A stretch of DNA of 64,000 nucleotides, taken from NCBI GenBank assembly GCA_019423125.1, contig JAHZBZ010000004.1, positions 73,858-137,857 of the forward strand, in the 5' to 3' direction. This document shows positions 25,459 to 33,891 of this stretch, piece after piece. Source of the stretch: Bacillota bacterium. GTDB taxonomy: Bacteria > Bacillota > Clostridia > Christensenellales > Borkfalkiaceae. The notes beneath the pieces are model-generated. The model made no database searches. It was not told the DNA's origin and was given only the letters and a program-made list of their open reading frames with translations. Both the position numbers and the translations under genes were made by a program. Every line of letters starts with the position of its first letter. The first letter of the stretch is position 1.

Positions 25459-26643
25459 TCAATCGTCGTCATCGTCATCATCGTCATGATCGTTGTCATC
25501 GTCGTCATCGTCGTCATCGTCGAAACGATCGTGCTGATAGTGGTTCTGTCCGAAAACGAAGTCGTAATAAGTGTTCCCGTTTTCGTCTTTTTTGATATAG
25601 ATATAGAAAGAAGTGTCTTCGCCGTCCAGTTTTCCTTCCACGCGCAGGGCGGTGCCTGTGCCGCGTTCATCCTTAAAGACGAGTTCGTCTTTCACGTCTT
25701 CGCCTTCGACAACGAGTTTTAATTCCAATTCACCGTCTTCGTCCCGTTCGTATTCGACGGTAGTTCGTTCCGTCTCACGCCCGTCGAGGAAGGTTGTGTA
25801 GATGTATTTTTGTTCGACCTCCGTCTCGCCCTCTTCCGTCTCCGTGCTCATTTCCTGTTCCATGCGGATGTAGCTGTTGCCGTCGGCATCCGTAGGGTCA
25901 TAGACGTAAAAGGTCATCTTCGTCTCTTCTTCCGTCTCGTCGGGTTCTGTCTCTGTCTCCGTCTCGCCGCTTCCTTCAACGGGGTATTCCACGCCGTCAA
26001 CGAGCAGAATGCCGCGGATAGAGTACTTTTCCTCCGTCTCGCCGTCCTCGGTTTCGGAAGAGATCGGGAACTTGTCGTAATACATCGTGTAGCTTAGGTA
26101 TTTTCCGAGAAGATCTTTGACCTTCACGGTCATGCGGAAGGAGTATTCCTCATATCCCGCGGTGTTTTGACTCTCCTCGTGATCGAAAGAATCGCTGAGC
26201 AGTCCCTCGACGAGCGAGAGGTAGCGAGTGACTTTTTCGATCTGTTCGGGGCGTGAACTCTGCTTCATTTGCCGCAGGGATGTCGACGAGCCGCTCTGTT
26301 TTCCGCCCGAGAGGATCGCTCCGACGGAAGCTGCGCCATAGGCATAGAAGGAGGTGTCGTCGCTGATCTGATCAAAGATGCCGCCGCCGGGCGAAGGAGT
26401 GGAAGGGGAACGCCGCAGTGCGAGGGGAAGTGCAACGGCAAGGATAAGAGCCAATGCAAGCGCGGCGGCGATCAGTCCGATCGTCCTCTTTTTTGCGAGG
26501 CTTGCCGTGCCGCCGTGCGCATAGGCGGCTTCGCGGGCGGGAGCCTCTTCGAGTCCGAGTTCGCGGCGTATGTTCTCCTTAACGCTCTTGTCGGGCAGGA
26601 TCGCGTCCGACTGTTCTTTTAAAAGTTTTTTGATGTCTTTCAT
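25459..26643 (-). CDS. Membrane anti-sigma factor with aspartate-rich tail
   Basis: The 394-residue protein has a short cytoplasmic N-terminus (1-52, with KDIKKLLKEQSDAIL and KSVKENIRREL), one transmembrane helix (about 54-77), and a long extracellular domain ending in about 20 residues that are almost all Asp. Position directly after, and overlapping (ATGA, 26640-26643), an ECF sigma gene plus this topology identifies it as the cognate anti-sigma factor; no zinc HxxxCxxC motif is seen. The ectodomain is shared with the lipoprotein at 24.1-25.2 kb. The Asp tail could bind cations such as Ca2+ or Mg2+ or cationic peptides; that is inference. Confidence 0.8.
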   Translation of the reverse strand: MKDIKKLLKEQSDAILPDKSVKENIRRELGLEEAPAREAAYAHGGTASLAKKRTIGLIAAALALALILAVALPLALRRSPSTPSPGGGIFDQISDDTSFYAYGAASVGAILSGGKQSGSSTSLRQMKQSSRPEQIEKVTRYLSLVEGLLSDSFDHEESQNTAGYEEYSFRMTVKVKDLLGKYLSYTMYYDKFPISSETEDGETEEKYSIRGILLVDGVEYPVEGSGETETETEPDETEEETKMTFYVYDPTDADGNSYIRMEQEMSTETEEGETEVEQKYIYTTFLDGRETERTTVEYERDEDGELELKLVVEGEDVKDELVFKDERGTGTALRVEGKLDGEDTSFYIYIKKDENGNTYYDFVFGQNHYQHDRFDDDDDDDDDNDHDDDDDDDD

Positions 26644-27167
26644 GATCTGCCCTCCTTTTCAAGATTTGCCCGAAGTTTTTTCAGCGCTTCGTTGTTTTTC
26701 CATGTCACCGTTCCGATGGGTATATTGAGCATCTCGGCGACTTCCCGCCTTTTGTATCCCGCGACCTGACAGAGCATCAGGATCTCGTATTCGTCCGCAT
26801 CGAGCACTTTTGCTGCGAGGTCGAACAGATAGGGGATCTCAGGCTCCGCAGAGCCGTATTTATAGGCGTCCGTGTCGAAGTCGGTAAAGACTTCTCTTTT
26901 TGCGCGTTTGTATTGGTTGAGTGCGAGATTTTTCCCGATGCGCGTGAGCCAGGCGATAAAATTTGTTCCCGCCTCATAGCGGTCGAGGGACCGCATCGCG
27001 CGTATGTAGGTCTCCTGCAGGATGTCCTCGGCATGCATTTTGTCCCGCACGATGTACAGGACGGCAAAATAGACGCTTCGGTTGGTCTGTTCATAGATGA
27101 TGTCAAAGGCGCGCGCATCTCCCGCTTTGTAGCGTTCGATCATGCGTTCGAGCTTGCTCTCTTTCAT
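26640..27167 (-). CDS. ECF-type RNA polymerase sigma factor
   Basis: A 175-residue group 4 sigma factor with region 2 (YEQTNRSVYFAVLYIVRD, HAEDILQETYIRAMRSLDRY, TNFIAWLTRIGKNLALNQYKR) and region 4 (VAGYKRREVAEMLNIPIGTV helix-turn-helix). No C-terminal extension. It recruits RNA polymerase to a small regulon when released from the anti-sigma factor that overlaps it by four bases. Two promoters seem to lie upstream: a housekeeping one and a candidate self-recognised one. The signal is not known. Confidence 0.93.
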   Translation of the reverse strand: MKESKLERMIERYKAGDARAFDIIYEQTNRSVYFAVLYIVRDKMHAEDILQETYIRAMRSLDRYEAGTNFIAWLTRIGKNLALNQYKRAKREVFTDFDTDAYKYGSAEPEIPYLFDLAAKVLDADEYEILMLCQVAGYKRREVAEMLNIPIGTVTWKNNEALKKLRANLEKEGRS

Positions 27168-27180
27168 ATGCTCCCAAAAT

Positions 27181-27209
27181 TATAACAAATGAAATGCGGT
27201 TTTTGTTGG
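27181..27209 (-). promoter_or_regulatory. Candidate autoregulated promoter of the sigma operon
   Basis: On the minus strand CCAACA (27209-27204), 17 bases, GTTATA (27186-27181), matching the element before the lipoprotein gene. The transcription start would fall very near the GGGAG ribosome-binding site at 27172-27176. Confidence 0.4.
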
Positions 27210-27232
27210 GGAAAATAAAAAATTCCTTTACT

Positions 27233-27261
27233 AGAATAACACGGCCGACTTCTCTTGTCAA
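27233..27261 (-). promoter_or_regulatory. Housekeeping-type promoter of the sigma operon
   Basis: On the minus strand TTGACA (27261-27256), a 17-base spacer and TATTCT (27238-27233). It would give a leader of about 60 bases before the sigma gene. Confidence 0.6.
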
Positions 27262-27390
27262 GTGTCTTTTTGTTGCTGCCGAATATAAAGTGATCTAACC
27301 GATCGAAGCGGGAATAAACATATTTCTGCAGCATGATATTTTGTCGGGTGTCTATATTTAATATAGAATGTATAAAAAATGGAAAAGAAA

Positions 27391-27419
27391 TTGACGGCAA
27401 CGGCATTGTGTGATAAAAT
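27391..27419 (+). promoter_or_regulatory. Promoter of the zinc-ribbon protein gene
   Basis: TTGACG at 27391-27396, 17-base spacer, TAAAAT at 27414-27419. GCAGGAGG follows before the ATG at 27438. Confidence 0.8.
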
Positions 27420-27437
27420 AGATGCAGGAGGTTCGAT

Positions 27438-28082
27438 ATGGGCTATTGTATAAAATGTGGCAAACAAACCGAGAATGCAGATCATATCTGTGACGATTGC
27501 GCAAAGCTGCAGGCAGGTACTGTTGAAGACACGGCGGCCGAACAGGCAGAGGCTGCGCAGCAGGATGCACGGCAAGACGCGCAGGGTGAGCCTAGGGCTT
27601 CCGACGCGTTCGGATCCGCGCAAGGCGGACAGGGCGCAAACGCGCAGTCTGCAGGCGGGCAGGGGTATAACGCTTACGGCGCGCCGTATCCGCCTTACGG
27701 AGCGGCTTCGGGGGTCATCTATCCGATCGATCGCTCGGGATTTCCGATGAACAAATGCGGCTTGATCGGATTTATCTTCTCGGTGGCAAGCTTTTTCTGT
27801 TTCGTCGCGATCTTCTTTTCCGTCTTTTCCTTTATAGGACAGCACGCGGAATGGTTCGAAAATCCTAACTTCCAGCCTACAATGGATGAGTTGATGGAGC
27901 TTGTCTCTGCGGTACTCGTGCCCATGTTGTTTTCCTTTGTCTTTGCGGTCACGGGCGTCGTGCTTTCCGCAGTGGGGCTTGCGCGTTACAGGCGCTTCCG
28001 TGCGGTCGGGTTCCCGATCGCGGGCCTTGTGATCGGCGCGCTGATCCTTCTCTTTTTCATCGGAAGCGTCGGTCTTTCCTGA
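27438..28082 (+). CDS. Zinc-ribbon membrane protein (DUF4190-like)
   Basis: The 214-residue protein begins with a zinc ribbon, CIKCGK and HICDDC in the first 25 residues. A low-complexity linker rich in Ala, Gln and Gly follows (about 26-95, including PYPPYGAASG), then two transmembrane helices separated by a short loop (FIFSVASFFCFVAIFFSVF and VLVPMLFSFVFAVTGVVLS) and a final hydrophobic segment. The arrangement zinc ribbon, disordered linker, DUF4190-like membrane part is common in Bacillota; function is unknown. It is alone between its own promoter and terminator. Confidence 0.8.
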   Translation: MGYCIKCGKQTENADHICDDCAKLQAGTVEDTAAEQAEAAQQDARQDAQGEPRASDAFGSAQGGQGANAQSAGGQGYNAYGAPYPPYGAASGVIYPIDRSGFPMNKCGLIGFIFSVASFFCFVAIFFSVFSFIGQHAEWFENPNFQPTMDELMELVSAVLVPMLFSFVFAVTGVVLSAVGLARYRRFRAVGFPIAGLVIGALILLFFIGSVGLS

Positions 28083-28096
28083 ATACTTTAAACGAC

Positions 28097-28124
28097 AAAA
28101 GGACGGGTCACCCGTCCTTTTTTG
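28097..28124 (+). terminator. Terminator of the zinc-ribbon gene
   Basis: AAAAGGACGGG and CCCGTCCTTTT (28097-28107, 28111-28121) with a 3-base loop and six T, 14 bases past the stop. Confidence 0.92.
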
Positions 28125-28125
28125 T

Positions 28126-28390
28126 CATAAAAAAATACCTGCTATGCCGATGGATAAAAGGAACACGACAAAGGCTTTACCAACAGCAAGATGCAGGTAT
28201 ACAAAAAAGCTCCTTTGTCCGCGCATTGCAGGCGTTGACGCCTGAATGCTTTCCGAGCAGAAGCCGCATCTGTCGAAAATCTTTCGCGGAAAGTAAAATA
28301 ATTTTGCCCGTTCGCAGGCAACGCCGAATTTTTAGCGAAAAGAGCGTGACGGGGCAAGATCGCGCGCCCTGTATAAGGGCGGAATAAAAA
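28126..28390. other. Intergenic region without recognisable gene
   Basis: About 265 bases between two terminators. It contains an inverted repeat GGCGTTGACGCC near 28230 but no coding frame with a credible start, and no RNA family I can name. A 118-codon minus-strand frame crosses it and the nifJ terminator and is rejected. Confidence 0.55.
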
Positions 28391-28393
28391 AAT

Positions 28394-28417
28394 GGGAGCA
28401 GGCATTTGCCTGCTCCC
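28394..28417 (-). terminator. Terminator of the pyruvate oxidoreductase gene
   Basis: Ten-base arms GGGAGCAGGC and GCCTGCTCCC with loop ATTT; read on the minus strand it is followed by ATTTTTTTATT. Confidence 0.92.
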
Positions 28418-28439
28418 GAATTTATTGTCTTTTAGTTGC

Positions 28440-31400
28440 TCACTCTTTTTCTGCGAGCTTCTTGTAGCCTTCATAGCGAGCCTTGCTCTCTTCCTCATTC
28501 TCTTTGAAGAGTTTTTCTGCCGCTTCGGGCTGGGTCTTCTTGAGCGAGGAGTAACGGGTCTCGCCGAGGATGAACTCCTGGTAATCGCCGGTGGGCTCTT
28601 TGCTGTCCAGCGTGAAGGGGTTCTTGCCCTCTTCTTTGAGCGTCGGGTTGTAGCGATACAGCTGCCAGTAGCCGCAATCCACCGCGCGCTTCTCTTCGTC
28701 CTGGCTCTTGCTCATGTTGATGCCGTGGTTGATGCAGGGCGCATAAGCGATGATCAGCGAAGGACCGTGGTACTTCTCCGCCTCGATGAGCGCGTTGAGG
28801 AACTGCTGTTTGTTGCTGCCCATGGAAACCTGTGCAACATACACATAGCCGTAGCTCATCGCCATCATGCCGAGATCCTTTTTCTTGACTCTCTTGCCGG
28901 AGGAAGCGAACTTCGCGACAGAGCCGGTCGGAGTGGACTTGGAAGCCTGGCCGCCGGTGTTGGAGTAGACCTCGGTGTCGAGCACGAGCACGTTGACGTC
29001 TTCGCCGGACGCGAGCACGTGGTCGAGGCCGCCGTAACCGATGTCATATGCCCAGCCGTCGCCGCCGAAGATCCAGATGGACTTCTTGACGAGGCAATCT
29101 TTCGCCTTGAGCACTTCTTCGCAGAGCGCGTCGCAGTCGCAGCCGCAGTTCTTGCAGCCTTCGCAAGCCTTGATGAGTTTCGCCGCAGCCGCCTTGCTGC
29201 CTTCCGCGTCTTCCATGTTCGCGAGCCACTCTTCGCATGCCTCTTTGCCTTCCGCATAATCCGCCCACTTCTCGGCGAGCGCCTTGACTTCGGAGGCGAG
29301 CTTGCTGCGGCGAGCGCTGTAAGCGAGGTTCATGCCGTAGCCGAACTCTGCGTTGTCCTCGAACAGGCTGTTCGCCCATGCGGGGCCGTGGCCTTCTTTA
29401 TTCACCGTGTAAGGGCAGGTAGGGGAGGAACCGCCGTAGATGGAGGAGCAGCCCGTCGCGTTCGCGATGACCATGCGATCGCCGAACATCTGGGTAACGA
29501 CCTTGACGTAAGGGGTCTCGCCGCAACCCGCGCAAGCGCCGGAGAACTCAAACAGCGGCTGATTGAACTGGCTGCCCTTGACCGTCGTCCTCTTGATGGA
29601 GGAGGTGTCGGCCTGTTTGACTTCCTGCGCGAACTCCCAGTTCTTCGCATCGGCGTCGACGATCTCGTCCAGCGGGACCATGACAAGCGCCTTGTTGCCC
29701 TTCATGCCGGGGCAGATATTCGCGCAGACGCCGCAGCCCATGCAGTCCAGAGGAGAGACCTGCATGCGGAACTGCGTGCCCTTGAGCCCGGTCGTGGGCT
29801 TGGTCTCGAACGCCGCGGGCTTTTCGGTCGCGTCGTCGATGACGACGGGGCGGATGCACGCGTGCGGGCAGACAAAGGAGCACTGGTTGCACTGGATGCA
29901 GTTCTCAGCGACCCACTTGGGCACTTTGACGGCAACGCCGCGCTTTTCGAACTTGGTCGTGCCGACGGGGACGGAGCCGTCCGCGTTGAATGCGGAGGAA
30001 GGCAGTTTGTCGCCCTCGAGCACGAGGATGGGATGTACGACTTCTTTGAAGTACTTGTTGTCGGCGACTTTGACCATCGGAGCACCCGTGGTCGCGTTCG
30101 CCCAGCTCTCGGGATAGTTGACCTTGACGAGACCGCTCTTTGCGGAGTCGATCGCGGCGTAGTTCATGTTGACGACAGCGTCGCCCTTTCTGGAGAACTT
30201 CTTGTAGACGGCCTTCTTCATGTAATCGGCTGCCTGCTCATAGGGCATGATGGAGTCGTTGATGAAGAAGAACGCGGACTGCATGATGGTGCTGGTCTTG
30301 CCGTTCAGGCCGATCTGCGAGGCAATGCCGATACCGTCGATGTTGTAGAACTTGAGGTGCTTTTTCGCGATCTGCTGTTTGACCTTTGCGGGGAGGTTCT
30401 TCTCGAGCTCTTCGAGGGTGTTCCAGGGGGAGTTCAGGAGGAACTTGCCGCCCTCTTTCGCATCCGTGAGCATGTCATAGCGGGTGATGTAAGAGGGGTT
30501 GTGGCAGGCGATGAAGTCAGCGCTGTCGATGAGGTAGGAAGACTGGATGGGCGTCTTGCCGAATCTCAGGTGGGAGACGGTGATGCCGCCCGACTTCTTG
30601 GAATCGTAGAAGAAGTAAGCCTGCGCGTACATGTCGGTGTGGTCGCCGATGATCTTGATGGAATCCTTGTTCGCGCCGACGGTGCCGTCCGAGCCGAGGC
30701 CGTAGAACTTGCAGGAGATGGCGCCCTCGGGAGCCGCGTCGTACTTCTCGGAGAAGTCGAGGGAGGTCTTGGTCAGATCGTCGTAGATACCGACGGTGAA
30801 GTGGTTCTTGGGAACTCTCTTTTCGAGGTTCTTGAACACGGCGTAGCACATGGAGGGGTTGAACTCCTTGGAGCCGAGGCCGTATCTGCCGCCGACCACT
30901 TTGATCTTCTTGATGCCCTTCTCAAACAGAGCGGAGCAGACGTCGAGGTAGAGGGGTTCGCCGAGCGAGCCGGGCTCTTTGGTGCGGTCGAGCACCGCGA
31001 TGCGCTTGCAGGTCGCAGGCAGTGCGGCGACGAACGCATCGGCGACGAAGGGACGGTACAGGCGGACTTTGACGAGACCGACCTTGTGACCTTCGCGGTT
31101 CATGCGGTTGATGGTCTCTTCCATCGCATCCGCGCCGCTGCCCATGATGACGACGACGTTCTCCGCGTCGGGAGCGCCGCAGTAGTCGAAGAGGTGATAA
31201 TTTCTGCCCGTGAGCGCGGACACCTTGTCCATCATCTCCTGGACGATGGCAGGGGTGGCGAGGTAATACTTGTTCGCCGTCTCGCGGTTCTGGAAGTAGG
31301 TGTCGCCGTTCTGCGCGGTGCCCTTCTGGATGGGGTGCTCGGGGTTGAGCGCGCGGCTCTTGAAGTCCTCGATGTCCTTCATGTCGACGAGCTGTTTCAT

Positions 31401-31964
31401 CTCGTCATAGTCGATGACGTCGATCTTGGAGACTTCGTGGGAGGTGCGGAAGCCGTCGAAGAAGTGCAGGAAAGGCACTTTCGCCTTGAGGGTGGACAGG
31501 TGCGCGACGAGCGCGAGGTCCATGACCTCCTGAACGGAACCGGAAGCGAGCATAGCAAAACCGGTCTGGCGGCAAGCCATGACGTCCTGATGGTCGCCGA
31601 AGATGTTGAGCGAGTGTGCGGCGATCGCGCGTGCGCTGACGTGGAAGACGGTCGGCAGCAGCTCGCCGGCGATCTTATACATATTGGGGATCATGAGCAG
31701 GAGACCCTGGCTCGCGGTATAAGTGGTCGTCAGTGCGCCTGCGGAAAGGGAGCCGTGCACGGCGCCTGCCGCGCCGCCCTCCGACTGCATCTCGGCGAGG
31801 CGGAGCTTCTGGCCGAACATGTTGACTCTGCCCGCGGTCGCCCATTCGTCCGCAACTTCTGCCATGGGCGAAGAAGGGGTGATGGGGTAGATGGCCGCTA
31901 CTTCAGAGAAGGCGTAAGCGACGTGGCTGGCGGCTGTATTGCCGTCGATCGTCATCTTCTTCAT
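28440..31964 (-). CDS. nifJ: Pyruvate:ferredoxin (flavodoxin) oxidoreductase
   Basis: Single-chain enzyme of 1,174 residues that oxidises pyruvate to acetyl-CoA and CO2 and reduces ferredoxin, the central step of anaerobic pyruvate catabolism. Domains in order: N-terminal pyrimidine-binding domain (YAFSEVAAIYPITPSSPMAE), domain II, gamma domain, a two-cluster ferredoxin domain (CIQCNQCSFVCPHAC and CMGCGVCANICPG), and a thiamine diphosphate domain (GDGWAYDIGYGG, VYSNTGGQASKSTP). A further Cys in GACAGCGETPY ligates the proximal cluster. Start ATG 31964 lies 90 bases downstream of a strong promoter. Full length and intact. Confidence 0.97.
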   Translation of the reverse strand: MKKMTIDGNTAASHVAYAFSEVAAIYPITPSSPMAEVADEWATAGRVNMFGQKLRLAEMQSEGGAAGAVHGSLSAGALTTTYTASQGLLLMIPNMYKIAGELLPTVFHVSARAIAAHSLNIFGDHQDVMACRQTGFAMLASGSVQEVMDLALVAHLSTLKAKVPFLHFFDGFRTSHEVSKIDVIDYDEMKQLVDMKDIEDFKSRALNPEHPIQKGTAQNGDTYFQNRETANKYYLATPAIVQEMMDKVSALTGRNYHLFDYCGAPDAENVVVIMGSGADAMEETINRMNREGHKVGLVKVRLYRPFVADAFVAALPATCKRIAVLDRTKEPGSLGEPLYLDVCSALFEKGIKKIKVVGGRYGLGSKEFNPSMCYAVFKNLEKRVPKNHFTVGIYDDLTKTSLDFSEKYDAAPEGAISCKFYGLGSDGTVGANKDSIKIIGDHTDMYAQAYFFYDSKKSGGITVSHLRFGKTPIQSSYLIDSADFIACHNPSYITRYDMLTDAKEGGKFLLNSPWNTLEELEKNLPAKVKQQIAKKHLKFYNIDGIGIASQIGLNGKTSTIMQSAFFFINDSIMPYEQAADYMKKAVYKKFSRKGDAVVNMNYAAIDSAKSGLVKVNYPESWANATTGAPMVKVADNKYFKEVVHPILVLEGDKLPSSAFNADGSVPVGTTKFEKRGVAVKVPKWVAENCIQCNQCSFVCPHACIRPVVIDDATEKPAAFETKPTTGLKGTQFRMQVSPLDCMGCGVCANICPGMKGNKALVMVPLDEIVDADAKNWEFAQEVKQADTSSIKRTTVKGSQFNQPLFEFSGACAGCGETPYVKVVTQMFGDRMVIANATGCSSIYGGSSPTCPYTVNKEGHGPAWANSLFEDNAEFGYGMNLAYSARRSKLASEVKALAEKWADYAEGKEACEEWLANMEDAEGSKAAAAKLIKACEGCKNCGCDCDALCEEVLKAKDCLVKKSIWIFGGDGWAYDIGYGGLDHVLASGEDVNVLVLDTEVYSNTGGQASKSTPTGSVAKFASSGKRVKKKDLGMMAMSYGYVYVAQVSMGSNKQQFLNALIEAEKYHGPSLIIAYAPCINHGINMSKSQDEEKRAVDCGYWQLYRYNPTLKEEGKNPFTLDSKEPTGDYQEFILGETRYSSLKKTQPEAAEKLFKENEEESKARYEGYKKLAEKE

Positions 31965-32055
31965 AGAAAATTATAACCTCCGAATACATTTTTTCTTGAA
32001 TTGAAACATAAAAAATCCACGGGAAGGAGAAATCCTTTCCGAACGGATCATTATT

Positions 32056-32084
32056 ATTATAATGTTTTTCCCGAAAATAGTCAA
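32056..32084 (-). promoter_or_regulatory. Promoter of nifJ
   Basis: On the minus strand TTGACT (32084-32079), 17-base spacer, TATAAT (32061-32056). Confidence 0.88.
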
Positions 32085-32155
32085 TATAAATGTGTGAATT
32101 TTGTCAAATATTTATCACGGAACGGAGGAATCTTGCGAATGTCCGATCAAAAGTG

Positions 32156-32184
32156 TTGTTAAATTTTCCCGATTTTGCTATAAT
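32156..32184 (+). promoter_or_regulatory. Promoter of ecfA1-ecfA2-ecfT-truA
   Basis: TTGTTA at 32156-32161, 17-base spacer, extended -10 TGCTATAAT ending at 32184. Only seven bases separate the -10 from the ATG at 32192, so the transcript may start at or next to the start codon. Confidence 0.82.
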
Positions 32185-32191
32185 GTTTCTT

Positions 32192-33028
32192 ATGGATGCA
32201 GTGCGCTTTGAAAACGTAAAATTTGCCTATCGGGAGGATTCGGACGAGTACGCCGTGAACGGCGTCACCCTCACGATCGGAGAGGGTGAGTTCGTCGCCG
32301 TCCTCGGCAGGAACGGCAGCGGAAAATCCACCCTAGCAAAGCTGATAAACGCCCTTCTCGTGCCCACGTCGGGCAAGGCGGAGGTGTTCGGCATGGACAC
32401 GTCCGACCCGAAAAAGACCTTTGAGATCCGCAAGAGCGCGGGCATGGTCTTTCAGAACCCCGACAACCAGATGGTCGCGTCCGTGGTAGAGGACGACGTC
32501 GCGTTCGGTCCCGAGAACATCGGCATGCCGCGCGAGGAGATCGGACGGCGCATCGACTTTGCGCTGGACGCGGTGGGGATGCAGGAATTCCGCCACGCGA
32601 CGCCCACGCATCTCTCGGGCGGACAGAAACAGCGCATCGCGATCGCGGGCGTGCTCGCGATCAACCCGCGCATCATGATCCTCGACGAATCGACGGCGAT
32701 GCTCGACCCGCGCGGCAGGCGCGAGGTGATGCAGGTCGTGCGCAGGCTCAACCGCGAGCAGGGCATGACCGTTCTTCTGATCACGCATTTCATGGACGAG
32801 GCGCTCGCCGCCGACCGCGCCGTGGTCATGCACCGCGGCGAAGTGGTCATGGACGGCACGCCCGAGGAGATCTTTTCGCGGAGCGAGGAGCTGGAGACGT
32901 ACAATCTCACCCTTCCCCGCGCCGCATACATCTGTAAAAAATTGCAGCAGGCGGGCATGCCCGTCGGAAACGCGTACAACGCGGAGGAGCTCGCGGAGGA
33001 GATATGCAGATCGTTGCACAGGGGCTGA
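32192..33028 (+). CDS. ecfA1: ECF transporter ATPase A1
   Basis: One of the two ATPases that power energy-coupling-factor vitamin and metal uptake. The 278-residue protein has Walker A GRNGSGKST, Q-loop VFQNPDNQMV, signature LSGGQKQR, Walker B MILDEST and the H-loop LLITHFMDEA. ATG 32192 gives MDAVRFENVKFAYRE, the normal family beginning; in-frame extension upstream to 32090 crosses the promoter and is rejected. ecfA2 starts 25 bases before its end. Confidence 0.94.
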   Translation: MDAVRFENVKFAYREDSDEYAVNGVTLTIGEGEFVAVLGRNGSGKSTLAKLINALLVPTSGKAEVFGMDTSDPKKTFEIRKSAGMVFQNPDNQMVASVVEDDVAFGPENIGMPREEIGRRIDFALDAVGMQEFRHATPTHLSGGQKQRIAIAGVLAINPRIMILDESTAMLDPRGRREVMQVVRRLNREQGMTVLLITHFMDEALAADRAVVMHRGEVVMDGTPEEIFSRSEELETYNLTLPRAAYICKKLQQAGMPVGNAYNAEELAEEICRSLHRG

Positions 33029-33891
33029 CCTACACATATAACCCGAAATCCCCCTTTGCGAGCAAGGCGCTGGACGGCGTCGATCTCACGATAAACGAGG
33101 GCGATTTTTTCGGCATCATCGGACACACGGGCAGCGGAAAATCCACCTTTGTACAGCACCTGAATGCGCTCATCCGCTGTACGGGCGGCTCGCTCAAAGT
33201 GGGGGAATTCGACCTCACGGACAAAAAATGCGACTTTCTGCGCCTGCGCGGCAAAGTCGGCATGGTCTTTCAGTATCCCGAATACCAACTCTTTGCGGAC
33301 ACGGTGGAAAAAGACATCGCGTTCGGCCTGAAAAATTTCTGCAAGGGCATGACCGCGCAGGAGCAGACGGACGCGGTGCGCGACGCGCTCACGACGGTCG
33401 GCCTCGACTTTGAAAAGCTGCGCGACGTGTCTCCCTTCGAGCTTTCGGGCGGACAGAAGCGCCGCGTCGCGATCGCGGGCGTCATCGTCACGAAGCCCGA
33501 GATCCTCATCCTCGACGAGCCCGCGGCGGGGCTCGATCCGCTCGGAAAGCGCGAGCTGATGGAGCTCTTGCATTCCATCCACGGCGGCTGGTGCAAAACG
33601 GTGATCATCGTCTCGCACGACATGGACGAGATCGCCGAAAACTGCACCCGCGCGGCTGTGTTCTCTGCGGGGAAAGTGGTGCTCGAGGGCACGCCCGCGG
33701 AGGTATTCCGCAACACGGAGATGTTGCTCGGGCTGGGGCTGGACGTGCCCGTCACGGCGCGCTGCGCCCTTCTCCTGCGCGAAAAGGGGATAGACGCGGA
33801 GAGCGACTTCACTTGCGACGATTTTGTCCGAAGCGTTCTTGCGCTCGCGGGGAAGAAAAGCGGGAAGGAGGGCGAGCGGCATGATGAATGA
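33004..33891 (+). CDS. ecfA2: ECF transporter ATPase A2
   Basis: Second ATPase of the ECF module, 295 residues: Walker A GHTGSGKST, Q-loop VFQYPEYQLFADTV, signature LSGGQKRR, Walker B LILDEPAAGLDP, H-loop VSHDMDEI. The YPEYQLF Q-helix is typical of EcfA2. It overlaps ecfA1 by 25 bases and ecfT by 11, so the three are made together. The module probably serves several S components; one is encoded at 60.6 kb in this window. Confidence 0.94.
   Translation: MQIVAQGLTYTYNPKSPFASKALDGVDLTINEGDFFGIIGHTGSGKSTFVQHLNALIRCTGGSLKVGEFDLTDKKCDFLRLRGKVGMVFQYPEYQLFADTVEKDIAFGLKNFCKGMTAQEQTDAVRDALTTVGLDFEKLRDVSPFELSGGQKRRVAIAGVIVTKPEILILDEPAAGLDPLGKRELMELLHSIHGGWCKTVIIVSHDMDEIAENCTRAAVFSAGKVVLEGTPAEVFRNTEMLLGLGLDVPVTARCALLLREKGIDAESDFTCDDFVRSVLALAGKKSGKEGERHDE

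Noticed and set aside
25470..25520. Regular GTCATC-type repeat that could look like a microsatellite or CRISPR
   Set aside because: It is the Asp-codon tail of the anti-sigma gene; no spacers or direct repeats of CRISPR length.
28142..28498. 118-codon minus-strand frame in the nifJ downstream gap
   Set aside because: It runs through the nifJ terminator and into the nifJ coding end; no ribosome-binding site.
28392..31976. 1,194-codon plus-strand frame opposite nifJ
   Set aside because: Antisense shadow; the minus strand encodes a complete pyruvate oxidoreductase with all Fe-S motifs.
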